The position numbers were made by a program, and so were the translations under genes. This document shows positions 1 through 7,285 of a stretch of DNA of 64,000 nucleotides, piece by piece (within the stretch, counting starts at the first letter, position 1; each line of letters opens with the position of its first letter). The notes beneath the pieces are model-generated. The model was not told the origin of the DNA. It saw nothing but the letters and a program-made list of their open reading frames with translations, and ran no database searches. Source of the stretch: Azospirillum sp. Lineage in GTDB: Bacteria > Pseudomonadota > Alphaproteobacteria > Azospirillales > Azospirillaceae. The stretch spans positions 1 to 64,000 of the forward strand of contig JAIXPD010000029.1 of assembly GCA_027486405.1 (NCBI GenBank), given 5' to 3'.

Positions 1-29
1 GCGGCAAACACTTTGGCGTACCACGACAT
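1..29 (-). CDS. Start of an unidentified protein (partial, runs off the left edge)
   Basis: Only the first nine or so codons are inside the window, reading MSWYAKVFA. The ATG on the minus strand (27-29) is preceded by a strong GGAGGAG ribosome site about six bases upstream, so a real gene start is likely. The leader before it is long and full of hairpins, and an IS6-like terminal repeat lies at its far end, so the gene may belong to a mobile element. The KVF near the N-terminus is loosely compatible with the start of IscB-type RRXRR proteins, and the layout is also seen with group II intron reverse transcriptases. Nine residues cannot decide between them. Confidence 0.5.
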
Positions 30-337
30 CGGGGGCTCCTCCTCTGACCGTCAGAGCCTCCCTACAGAATCCTTTTCAGAGCGACGCGCTACACTCTTTT
101 CTCAAATGCGATTCCCCTGGGTGGCCACCCACCCCAAACGGCCCATTCTTGCAGAATGAGCCGAGGATTCTATAAGACAAGCGCCGTGCTCAAAACATGA
201 AGCAGTCCACGGCGCTTGTCTCTAACGGGCGGCTCGTTACGCCTTACCCGGGCGGGACTTCCACCCGCTGGACCGCGCCAGCTTCGCCTGGCGCACCCGC
301 TGCTACTCAGCCCCCTCATTCCGGCGTGTCGACAAAC
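30..337 (-). ncRNA. Structured leader RNA candidate upstream of the edge ORF
   Basis: Read on the minus strand this 300-base stretch has no convincing ORF but several strong hairpins: GCGCCAG/CTGGCGC (275-281 with 288-294), a GCGGGTGGAAGTCCCGC fold near 258-274, and a perfect 14-bp stem AGACAAGCGCCGTG/CACGGCGCTTGTCT (175-188 with 208-221). It ends directly at the ribosome site of the edge ORF. Long structured RNAs in this position are known for HEARO/omega RNAs of IscB elements and for 5' domains of group II introns; about 270-300 bases fits the former better and is short for the latter. The class is inference; the hairpins are seen directly. Confidence 0.35.
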
Positions 338-351
338 TTTGCAACAGAGCC
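338..351. repeat. IS6-family-like terminal inverted repeat (single copy)
   Basis: The minus strand reads GGCTCTGTTGCAAA, which matches the terminal inverted repeat of IS6-family elements such as IS6100 as I recall it. The outer end faces right (351), so the element would extend left out of the window. No IS6 transposase is visible here and the partner repeat is not in the window, so this could be a solo or truncated end. Confidence 0.45.
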
Positions 352-426
352 CGCCCACCGGACGCCTCCGCTACAGCCCCCCTTGGTGCAGAATTAATGC
401 GGGTTAATGATCTCCGCCTTGTTATT

Positions 427-445
427 GATAATGACTATCATGATC
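427..445 (+). promoter_or_regulatory. Fur box upstream of hmuS
   Basis: GATAATGACTATCATGATC agrees with the 19-bp Fur consensus (GATAATGATAATCATTATC) at 16 positions. It lies 63 bases before the hmuS start codon, where it would overlap the promoter. Known role of such sites: repression of the downstream genes when iron is plentiful. The interval 30-508 holds no convincing gene on the plus strand. Confidence 0.75.
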
Positions 446-508
446 ATCCGGGAAAGCTCACCACCCGGCGCTGCGGTCTTCCGCGCCAGCCCTGCCAAGG
501 ATTTCCCG

Positions 509-1468
509 ATGCCCGACACCTCCCTGCCTTCCATCGAAGCGCCCACCGTCACCGACAACGCGACCGGCCTTCTGCGGCTCGATGTCGATTGGCCCGCAGT
601 GCTACCGCGCCTAGGCGCCCTCGGTCCGGTCCGGATCGTCACGGCCAACAGCGCCATCACCCATGAAAAGGTCGGCCGCTTCGGCAATGTGTCTGGCAAC
701 GGCCATGCCATCATCGTGCTGAACCGCGACGTCGATCTGCGGATCTTCCCCCGCCACTGGCACCGGACCGCCTACGATCCGGCCGCCGGGGCGATCCTGG
801 TCCAGGATGCGGCCGGGAAACCGGTCCACGCCATCCATCGCACGGCGGAAACCGACAGCGCCGCGTGGGACGCTGTCCTGGCCGAGCACCGCGCCGACGG
901 CGACGTGGCCGCCGACATCGACAGCGGTGAAGCGCCGGTCCAGACCGTCGCCACCGTCCCGGTCGACATCGACGTTGTCGGCCTGCGCGCCGCCTGGGCG
1001 GCGATGGCCGACGTGCATGAATTCCACGGGATGCTGAAGCGGTTCGGCGTCGCCCGCCTCGACGCCATGCGGCTGGCGGGAGGCGAGTTCGCCCGCCAAA
1101 TCCCGCTGGCGGCGCTGACCGGCCTGCTCGACTCCGCCCGCGACGAGCGGATGGAAATCATGATCTTCGTCGGCAATGCCGGCTGCATCCAGATCCACAC
1201 CGGCACCATCGCCACGCTTCGGACTGACGGGGCCGTGCTCGGCCTAGACGGTCCCGCCTTCCGCCTGCACTGCGACATGGCGCGCCTGTCCAGCGCCTGG
1301 GTCGTGTTCAAGCCGACCGACAAGGGCGGTATCACCACCGTCGAGCTTTACAACGCCCAAGGGGAGAATTGCGCCATCTTCTGCGGCCAGCGCGACGAGG
1401 ACAAGCCGGAACGGACGGAATGGCGCGCGCTGGCCCGGTCGATGCCCGACCTGCCCGGCGTCGCCTGA
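509..1468 (+). CDS. hmuS: Haem-degrading/haem-carrier protein HmuS (HemS/ChuX fold, duplicated)
   Basis: Cytoplasmic protein of the HemS/HmuS/PhuS family, which receives haem from the HmuUV importer and passes it on or cleaves it. The 319 residues hold two tandem HemS-type halves (about 20-155 and 165-310). The segment ADVHEFHGMLKRFG (His170) corresponds to the family region carrying the haem-binding histidine, and LRIFPRHWHR in the first half supplies the conserved arginine patch. I chose ATG 509 because AAGGA sits eight bases upstream and it starts just before the conserved part; an in-frame start at 407 would place the Fur box inside the coding region. The stop is followed after one base by hmuT, so the genes form one operon. 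Confidence 0.88.
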   Translation: MPDTSLPSIEAPTVTDNATGLLRLDVDWPAVLPRLGALGPVRIVTANSAITHEKVGRFGNVSGNGHAIIVLNRDVDLRIFPRHWHRTAYDPAAGAILVQDAAGKPVHAIHRTAETDSAAWDAVLAEHRADGDVAADIDSGEAPVQTVATVPVDIDVVGLRAAWAAMADVHEFHGMLKRFGVARLDAMRLAGGEFARQIPLAALTGLLDSARDERMEIMIFVGNAGCIQIHTGTIATLRTDGAVLGLDGPAFRLHCDMARLSSAWVVFKPTDKGGITTVELYNAQGENCAIFCGQRDEDKPERTEWRALARSMPDLPGVA

Positions 1469-1469
1469 G

Positions 1470-2378
1470 ATGCGGGCGCCGACGATGACGCGCACAGCCT
1501 CCCGCCGCCTGCTGGCCGCCCTTGCCCTTGGCATCGCCGCCTGCCTGACGCCACCCACCACCGAAGCGGCAGGGGGGACGTCAACGATGCGCCTCGTCAC
1601 CATCGGGGCGCCGGTGACGGAGCTTGCCTTCGCGCTGGGGGCCGACGAAGCGGTGGTCGGGCGCGACACCGTCAGCCGCCAACCGGCGGCGGCGGCGGCG
1701 AAGCCCGATGTCGGCTATATGCGCACCCTGTCGGCGGAAGGGCTGATGTCGCTCGCCCCCACCCATGTGCTGGCGGTCGAGGGGGCCGGTCCGCAGACCG
1801 CCTTCGACCAGTTGCGCGCCATGGGCGTGGCGGTGGAGATGGTGCCGGAGGTCTCCAACCCGGCCGGGCTGACCGCAAAGATCACCGCCGTCGCTCGCGC
1901 CCTGGGCCGCGAGGAGGAGGGCCGTCGCCTCGCCGCCGAACTGACCGGCCGACTGTCAGCCCTGTCGGCCGAGGCGCAGCAGGCCGCCGGTTCCGGCAAG
2001 GCGGGCGCGCGCATCCTCTGTCTGGTCGGCGGCGGTCCAGGCGGCATGATGGCGGCTGGACGCGGCACTGTGCCGGATGCCCTGATCGCATTGGCCGGCG
2101 GGCGAAACGCCATCGACAGCGACCGCGACTTCCCGCCATTGTCGGCCGAAGCCGCCCTGGCCGCCGAGCCGCAGATTCTGCTGGTCAGCCGCGCGCTGGT
2201 GGAACGGTCGGGCGGGCTCGACGGCCTGCTCTCCCTGCCGCAGTTGGCTATGACGCCGGCGGCCCGCGACCGCCGCGTCGTCCAGATCGACGGCGCGCTT
2301 CTGGTCGGGCTGGGTCCGCGCACGCCGGAAGCGGTCGAGGCGCTGCTGCGCGCCCAAACCGGAAAGGGCGGGCCATGA
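1470..2378 (+). CDS. hmuT: Haem ABC transporter periplasmic binding protein HmuT
   Basis: Periplasmic haem-binding component that delivers haem to the HmuU permease. The 302-residue protein begins with a Sec-type signal peptide (hydrophobic stretch about 14-27, likely cut near AEA-AGG). The mature part has the cobalamin/siderophore-type binding fold, starting RLVTIGAPVTELAFALG. The motif VGYMRTLSAEG contains Tyr83, in the place of the tyrosine that ligates haem in ShuT/HmuT proteins. It begins one base after hmuS and its last four bases overlap hmuU (ATGA), indicating translational coupling. Confidence 0.88.
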   Translation: MRAPTMTRTASRRLLAALALGIAACLTPPTTEAAGGTSTMRLVTIGAPVTELAFALGADEAVVGRDTVSRQPAAAAAKPDVGYMRTLSAEGLMSLAPTHVLAVEGAGPQTAFDQLRAMGVAVEMVPEVSNPAGLTAKITAVARALGREEEGRRLAAELTGRLSALSAEAQQAAGSGKAGARILCLVGGGPGGMMAAGRGTVPDALIALAGGRNAIDSDRDFPPLSAEAALAAEPQILLVSRALVERSGGLDGLLSLPQLAMTPAARDRRVVQIDGALLVGLGPRTPEAVEALLRAQTGKGGP

Positions 2379-3460
2379 GCATCGGCATGTCCATCGTCGG
2401 CGTAGCCCCGGCCCGCCGTCCCCGCCTCGGACCCGCCCTGGGGCTGCTGGGTGCCGCGCTGACGGCTGCGGTGCTGATCGCCCTGTCGACCGGCAGCATC
2501 GCCCTGCCGCTGGACCGGGTGCTGTCGCATCTGGCGCAGGTGGTCGGCCTGCCGGGCGAGCCGCTGGGTGCTCGCGACGCCGCCGTCCTCTACACCCTGC
2601 GACTGCCGCGCATCCTGCTGGCGGCGGCGGTCGGCGTCACGCTGGGCGTCGCCGGTGCCTCGCTGCAGGCGATCTTCCGCAACCCGCTGGCCGATCCCGG
2701 ACTGGTCGGGGTGTCAAGCGGCGCGGCGTTCGCCGGGTCTGTCACCATGATGCTGGGCGTCTCCGGTCTGGGCCTGTCGCGCAGCGGCCTGTCGCTGTCC
2801 ACCCTGCTGCCGGTGACGGCCTTTCTGGGGGCGCTGATTGCGACGATCCTGATCCTGGCGCTGGCGCGGCGCGACGGACGCTGCTCCGCCACCGACATGC
2901 TGCTGGCCGGCATCGCCGTCAATGCGCTGGGCGCTGCGGGCATTGGCCTGTGCAGCTATCTGGGCGACGACCAGGCGTTGCGGCAGATGACCTTCTGGAT
3001 GATGGGCGGCTTCGGCGGTGCCGCCTGGACTCACATCGGACCGGCTCTGGTCCTGATGCTGGCCGCCACTGCCGGCCTGCTCGCCAATGCCCGTCGGCTC
3101 GACCTTTATGCGCTGGGCGAGCGTGACGCCTTCCTTCTCGGGCTGGAGCCGCACCGCTTCGCCGTGCGCACCGTCCTGCTGGTGGCGCTGGGGGTGGGTG
3201 CGGCGGTCGCCGTCTCCGGCCTGATCGGCTTCGTCGGGCTGGTGGTGCCGCACATGATCCGACTGTGGTTGGGGCCGGTCCACCGTCGGCTGCTGCCGGC
3301 CACCGCCCTGGCGGCGGCAACCTTGCTGGTCCTGGCCGACACCACCGCCCGCAGCATCGCCGCCCCGGCCGACGTCCCGGTCGGGCTGCTGCTGGGTGCC
3401 GTCGGCGCGCCTGTCTTCCTGTGGCTGCTGCGCGCTCGCGGCGGACGTTCGTTCGGGTGA
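2375..3460 (+). CDS. hmuU: Haem ABC transporter permease HmuU (FecCD family)
   Basis: Inner-membrane permease of the FecCD/BtuC family that takes haem from HmuT. At 361 residues it has the normal length, with about ten hydrophobic segments. Family signatures visible are the stretch around GASLQAIFRNPLADPGLVGV, which follows the second membrane region, and GLIGFVGLVVPHMIR near the C-terminal third, which contacts the ATPase. Start codon ATG overlaps the hmuT stop by four bases, and hmuV follows within twelve bases. Confidence 0.9.
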   Translation: MSIGMSIVGVAPARRPRLGPALGLLGAALTAAVLIALSTGSIALPLDRVLSHLAQVVGLPGEPLGARDAAVLYTLRLPRILLAAAVGVTLGVAGASLQAIFRNPLADPGLVGVSSGAAFAGSVTMMLGVSGLGLSRSGLSLSTLLPVTAFLGALIATILILALARRDGRCSATDMLLAGIAVNALGAAGIGLCSYLGDDQALRQMTFWMMGGFGGAAWTHIGPALVLMLAATAGLLANARRLDLYALGERDAFLLGLEPHRFAVRTVLLVALGVGAAVAVSGLIGFVGLVVPHMIRLWLGPVHRRLLPATALAAATLLVLADTTARSIAAPADVPVGLLLGAVGAPVFLWLLRARGGRSFG

Positions 3461-3471
3461 GGACCTCCATC

Positions 3472-4320
3472 TTGCTGCAAGCCGATCAAGTGTCCTTCGC
3501 CGTGGGCGGCCGCCGACTGGTCGACGGCGTGACCGTCCATCTGGTTCCCGGCCGACTGCTGGCCATCCTCGGCCCCAACGGTGCCGGAAAATCCACCCTG
3601 CTGGCCCTGCTGTCGGGCGAAAGGCGGCCGACCGGCGGCGCCGTCCGCCTCGACGGCCAGGACCTGCGCGAGCTCCCGCCGCAGTTGCTTGCCCATCGCC
3701 GGGCGCTGGTCGGTCAGCATCCGGCCGCAGGCTTCGCCTTTTCGGTGGAGGAGGCGATCACCCTGGCGGTCGAAACCGCGCCCTGTTCCGCCATCGACCG
3801 GCGGCGTCTGATCGGCGAAAGCCTGCGGGCCGCCGATGCCGAGGGGTTGCGCGACCGCCTGCTGCCTGAGCTTTCGGGCGGCGAGAGCCAGCGCGTCGCC
3901 TTCGCCCGCGCGCTGGCCCAGCTTGCCGCCGGAGCGCTCCACCGTGACGGACCCGACGGATCCCCCTGCCTGCTGCTTGACGAGCCGACCGCCAGCCTGG
4001 ATCCGGCGCACCAGCATCACCTGCTGCGGGCGGCACGGGCCTGGATGGAGCGGACCGGCGGTGCCTGCGCCGTGGTGCTGCACGACATGACGCTGGCCGC
4101 CCGCTATTGCGACGACGCGCTGGTGCTGGCGGACGGGCGGGAGGCCTGGAGCGGCCCGATGCCCGCCCTCCCGGTTCCGGTTCTGGAACGGGTCTTCGCC
4201 ACCCGCTTCGTCCGGATACCGGCACCGGACGGTCAGGGGGCCGTCTTCGCCACGACGGGGCAGCCGCCCAGCACCCCATCGCTGTCCGGGCTGGACGGCG
4301 CAATCGCGACTGATTATTAA
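3472..4320 (+). CDS. hmuV: Haem ABC transporter ATP-binding protein HmuV
   Basis: ATPase of the haem importer. Walker A GPNGAGKS (about 34-41), signature LSGGE, Walker B LLLDEP and the switch histidine in VVLHDM are all intact; 282 residues is normal. The start is not a plain ATG: TTG 3472 has TGAGGA eight bases upstream and starts the conserved sequence cleanly. GTG 3457 overlaps the hmuU stop (GTGA) and is the alternative, adding five residues. The end of the gene is AT-rich (GATTATTAATATTA) compared with the rest of the operon. The response regulator gene follows after 27 bases with no visible terminator. Confidence 0.88.
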   Translation: MLQADQVSFAVGGRRLVDGVTVHLVPGRLLAILGPNGAGKSTLLALLSGERRPTGGAVRLDGQDLRELPPQLLAHRRALVGQHPAAGFAFSVEEAITLAVETAPCSAIDRRRLIGESLRAADAEGLRDRLLPELSGGESQRVAFARALAQLAAGALHRDGPDGSPCLLLDEPTASLDPAHQHHLLRAARAWMERTGGACAVVLHDMTLAARYCDDALVLADGREAWSGPMPALPVPVLERVFATRFVRIPAPDGQGAVFATTGQPPSTPSLSGLDGAIATDY

Positions 4321-4347
4321 TATTACTTTGCAAGAAGGGAGGAGGCG

Positions 4348-5019
4348 TTGCGCGTTCTGGTCGTCGAGGACGATACGGCCGTCAGCTATTGGATCGGGGC
4401 CAGGCTCAACGGCTCGGGCCATTCCTGCCGCTTCTCCGGCGACGGCGAGGAAGCGCTGCGCCTGCTGGCGAAAGAGGCGTTCGACGTCGTCGTGCTCGAC
4501 CGCATGCTGCCGAATCTCGATGGGATGGAGGTGCTGAAACGGCTGAACGGCACGCGCCATCCGCCGGTGCTGGTTCTGTCGGCGCTGGACGAGACCTCCG
4601 ACCGGGTCGCCGGGCTGCGTGCCGGGGCCGACGATTATCTTGGCAAGCCCTTCGATTTCGCCGAGCTGCTGGTGCGGCTGGAGCATCTGTCCCGCCGCCA
4701 CGGGCAGGCGATGACGGCTCCCGGCGACCTGCTGACCGTCGGCGATCTGGTGATGGACGTTGCCCAGCGGCGGGTGACGCGGCAGGGCGTTCCCATCGAG
4801 CTGACCGACAAGGAATTCCGCCTGCTGCACATCCTGATGAGCAACCCCGGACAGACGGTGACGCGGACCATGCTGCTGGAGAAGGCGTGGGGCTACGGCT
4901 TCAACCCGCCGACCAATCTGGTGGAGGTGCATGTCTTCAAGCTGCGCAGCAAGATCGACAAGGATTTCGATCCGCCCCTTCTGCGCACGGTGCGGGCCAT
5001 CGGCTATGCGCTTGGTTGA
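4348..5019 (+). CDS. OmpR-family response regulator
   Basis: DNA-binding partner of the histidine kinase that follows. Receiver domain 1-115 with acidic pocket EDD (7-9), phosphoacceptor Asp51 in VVLDRMLP, Ser78 and Lys100 (GKPF). The winged-helix output domain covers about 125-223 with VEVHVFKLRSKID as the recognition region. It starts at TTG 4348 behind an exceptionally strong AAGGGAGGAGG site. The gene lies 27 bases after hmuV and overlaps the kinase gene by 14 bases, so it is probably transcribed with the haem uptake operon. That position suggests iron- or haem-linked sensing, but the signal cannot be read from the sequence. Confidence 0.9.
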   Translation: MRVLVVEDDTAVSYWIGARLNGSGHSCRFSGDGEEALRLLAKEAFDVVVLDRMLPNLDGMEVLKRLNGTRHPPVLVLSALDETSDRVAGLRAGADDYLGKPFDFAELLVRLEHLSRRHGQAMTAPGDLLTVGDLVMDVAQRRVTRQGVPIELTDKEFRLLHILMSNPGQTVTRTMLLEKAWGYGFNPPTNLVEVHVFKLRSKIDKDFDPPLLRTVRAIGYALG

Positions 5020-6445
5020 GCGGCTTCCCCCCCGCATCCGCCCGCTGCTCGACACCCGCAGCTTCCGCCAGACCATGACCATCGGCGCGGTCTTCGTCGT
5101 CGTCACCTCCGGTGCCGTCCTGTGGAGCCGCAGCCTGCTGACCGATCTGGTCAAGGACCATGTGGTCGAGCTGCTGGAACGCGACACCGCCACCCAGCGC
5201 CAGCTCGGCCGCTTCGGTGACGCCCCCGATCTGGCCCCCGATCTGGCCGCCGACCTGCGCCGCCGCGAGATGTTCGAGACGGAAACGGCGCGCAAGCGGC
5301 TGGTGCTGGATGCGTCGGGACGGCTGCTTTATGGCGACGACGCGACGGCGGCGCGGCTGCTGGACGCGCTGAACTGCGATCCCGCCCGTCTCGCCTCCTG
5401 CCCGACCGGGCTGGTCGAACGCCGGGGCAAGGACGCCACCGACGGCTGGAAGATGCAGGCGATGGTGGTGGCGCTGCCCGACGGCGGCCGTTTCCTCAAT
5501 GCCTACGACATTCAGCCGATGCTGAGCCAGATGCGGGCGGTGCCGCTGGCGGCCGGCGTCGGCGTGCTGCTGTTCCTGCTGACCAGCCTGACCTTCGGCG
5601 TCTATTACAGCTCCGGAACGTTGCGCCGGGTCGGCGCGATGAGCGAAGCGCTCGCCGCCTATGCCGGGGGCGACCGCAACCGCCGGATCGATGCCGGCCG
5701 CACCGACGACGAGTTCGCCAGCCTGGGCCGCGAGATCAACCGCACGCTCGACCGCGTCAACCGGCTGGTGGAAGAAGTGTCGAGCGTGTCGAGCAGCATC
5801 GCGCATGAGCTGCGCACGCCGCTGACCCACCTGCACAACCGGCTGGCCAGCATTGCCGAGGACTGCGCCGATTGCGAAATCCGCCGCGCGCTGGAGGACG
5901 GCATCGAGGAGACCCGGCGGATCCAGCAGCTGTTCCGCGCCATCATGCGGCTCGGCGAAATCGAGACCGCCCGCTGCAGCCTGAGCATGGAACCGCTGGA
6001 AGCCGGGCCGCTGCTGGAGGAGATCCGCGAATCCTACCTGCCGCTGGCGGAGGAGGCGGGCGTCGCGCTGTCCGTCGCAGTCGAACCTGGGCTGCGCATC
6101 CGGGGCGACCGCAGCCTGCTGTTCCAGGCCGTCGCCAATCTCGTGGACAATGCCCTGAAATACGCGGCCGGTGCCCGGGAGATCCGGCTGTCGGCCGGCA
6201 TCCGCGACGGCTGGGAAGAACTGTGCGTCGCCGACCGCGGACCGGGCCTCGCACCCGGCCAACGGGCGCTTGCGGTCCAGCGCTTCTTCCGGCTCAACCC
6301 GCAGGACGGGGTGCCGGGCTATGGGCTGGGCCTGTCCATCGTCGGCGCCATCGCCACGCTGCATGGCGGCGGTCTGCTGCTGGACGACAACGCGCCGGGG
6401 CTGCGCGTCACCGTCCGGCTCGGCCGCCATGCCCAGATCGAGTGA
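5006..6445 (+). CDS. Sensor histidine kinase paired with the haem-operon response regulator
   Basis: Inner-membrane kinase of 479 residues. Membrane segments about 25-42 and 179-200 flank a periplasmic domain of roughly 135 residues without an obvious known fold. It contains a short PDLAPDLAADL repeat and two cysteines in ALNCDPARLASC. HAMP about 200-255, the dimerisation box SSSIAHELRTPLTHL with His267, N-box ANLVDNALKYA and G-box GYGLGLSIVGA follow. Start ATG 5006 lies inside the end of the regulator gene, typical of coupled two-component pairs. A family resemblance is to QseC/CpxA-like kinases. The ligand is unknown; genomic context makes haem, iron or membrane stress plausible. Confidence 0.9.
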   Translation: MRLVERLPPRIRPLLDTRSFRQTMTIGAVFVVVTSGAVLWSRSLLTDLVKDHVVELLERDTATQRQLGRFGDAPDLAPDLAADLRRREMFETETARKRLVLDASGRLLYGDDATAARLLDALNCDPARLASCPTGLVERRGKDATDGWKMQAMVVALPDGGRFLNAYDIQPMLSQMRAVPLAAGVGVLLFLLTSLTFGVYYSSGTLRRVGAMSEALAAYAGGDRNRRIDAGRTDDEFASLGREINRTLDRVNRLVEEVSSVSSSIAHELRTPLTHLHNRLASIAEDCADCEIRRALEDGIEETRRIQQLFRAIMRLGEIETARCSLSMEPLEAGPLLEEIRESYLPLAEEAGVALSVAVEPGLRIRGDRSLLFQAVANLVDNALKYAAGAREIRLSAGIRDGWEELCVADRGPGLAPGQRALAVQRFFRLNPQDGVPGYGLGLSIVGAIATLHGGGLLLDDNAPGLRVTVRLGRHAQIE

Positions 6446-6518
6446 CCCGCCGGGATGAAGAGACCGGCCACATTAAGCGGCGTTAAGGGAAGCGCGGTTG
6501 AGCTTAAACGCGATTGCG

Positions 6519-6537
6519 AATTATTCTCATGATTATC
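6519..6537 (-). promoter_or_regulatory. Fur-box-like site upstream of hutX
   Basis: Reverse strand reads GATAATCATGAGAATAATT, matching the 19-bp Fur consensus at 13 positions. It sits 48 bases before the HutX-like gene, in the 140-base gap after the kinase gene, so hutX probably has its own iron-controlled promoter. Confidence 0.55.
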
Positions 6538-6585
6538 GTCGGACAGTCGCCTGTCCCCTCCCGTCCCGTCCATTTGGATCCCGTC

Positions 6586-7128
6586 ATGACCGCACAGCAC
6601 CCCCCCGCCGCCAGCCCGGAAGCCGCCTTGGACCCCCTGCGCGCCCGGCTCCTTGCCGACCCCGGCGGGGTGCTGGAGGCGGTGGCAGCCGAGATCGGCA
6701 TCAGACTGCGCACCGTGGTCGACTGCCTGCCAGCGGCGATGCGCCGCTTCGCCCCCGGTTCGGCGGCGGAAGCGGCAATGACCGACATCGCCGGTTGGGG
6801 ACCGATCACCTTCCTGGTGCACAGCGCCGATCTGGTCCTGGAATGCAAGGGGCCGCTGCCGCTCGGCCAGTTCGGGCGCGGCTTCTACAATCTGGTCGGC
6901 GGCAGCCCGATCGGCGGCCACATCCGCCTGGATCGCTGCGCCGATCTCGCCTTCGTCCGCCGCCCCTTCATGGGCAGCGGCGACAGCTGCGCCGTGATCT
7001 TCTTCAACGGCGATGGCGAGGCAATGTTCAAGATCTTCGTCGGCCGCGACGAGAAGCGCCAGATGCTGGCCGATCAGGTGGACCGCTTCCTGGCCTTGCG
7101 CGACCGGCTCTGCCCGCCAGCCGCCTGA
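6586..7128 (+). CDS. hutX: HutX/HuvX-type cytosolic haem carrier
   Basis: Protein of 180 residues of the HutX/HuvX family, related to one half of HemS, thought to carry or store haem in the cytoplasm. The family core is visible as GWGPITFLVHSADLVLE followed by GRGFYNLVGG and SCAVIFFNGDGEAMFKIFVG. I chose ATG 6586 because conserved sequence begins about 20 residues later and the earlier start (6514) would run through the Fur-like site; the ribosome site is weak either way. It is separated from the kinase gene by 140 bases and from the receptor gene by 157 bases, each gap holding a Fur-like site. Confidence 0.8.
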   Translation: MTAQHPPAASPEAALDPLRARLLADPGGVLEAVAAEIGIRLRTVVDCLPAAMRRFAPGSAAEAAMTDIAGWGPITFLVHSADLVLECKGPLPLGQFGRGFYNLVGGSPIGGHIRLDRCADLAFVRRPFMGSGDSCAVIFFNGDGEAMFKIFVGRDEKRQMLADQVDRFLALRDRLCPPAA

Positions 7129-7202
7129 GTCGGCGTCGGCGTCGCAAAGCGTGGCCGTCTGGCGCAATGCGCGCTTGCCAGCCCGCTTTGCGCCCAGCAG
7201 TT

Positions 7203-7221
7203 GCGAATAATAATCAATAGT
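7203..7221 (+). promoter_or_regulatory. Fur-box-like site upstream of the haem receptor gene
   Basis: GCGAATAATAATCAATAGT matches the Fur consensus at 13 of 19 positions and stands out as AT-rich in a GC-rich stretch. It lies 65 bases before the TonB-dependent receptor start, consistent with iron-repressed expression. Confidence 0.55.
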
Positions 7222-7285
7222 AAAATTGACATCACCGTGCCGGCCGGGTCCGGCGTGACCCCAAAAAGAGCGAGGAGAGACAGAG

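Noticed and set aside
4308..4325. AT-rich palindromic segment (TAATATTA) at the hmuV end as a fourth Fur box
   Set aside because: Agreement with the Fur consensus is poor compared with the other three sites and it lies partly inside hmuV; an own promoter for the two-component genes cannot be supported.
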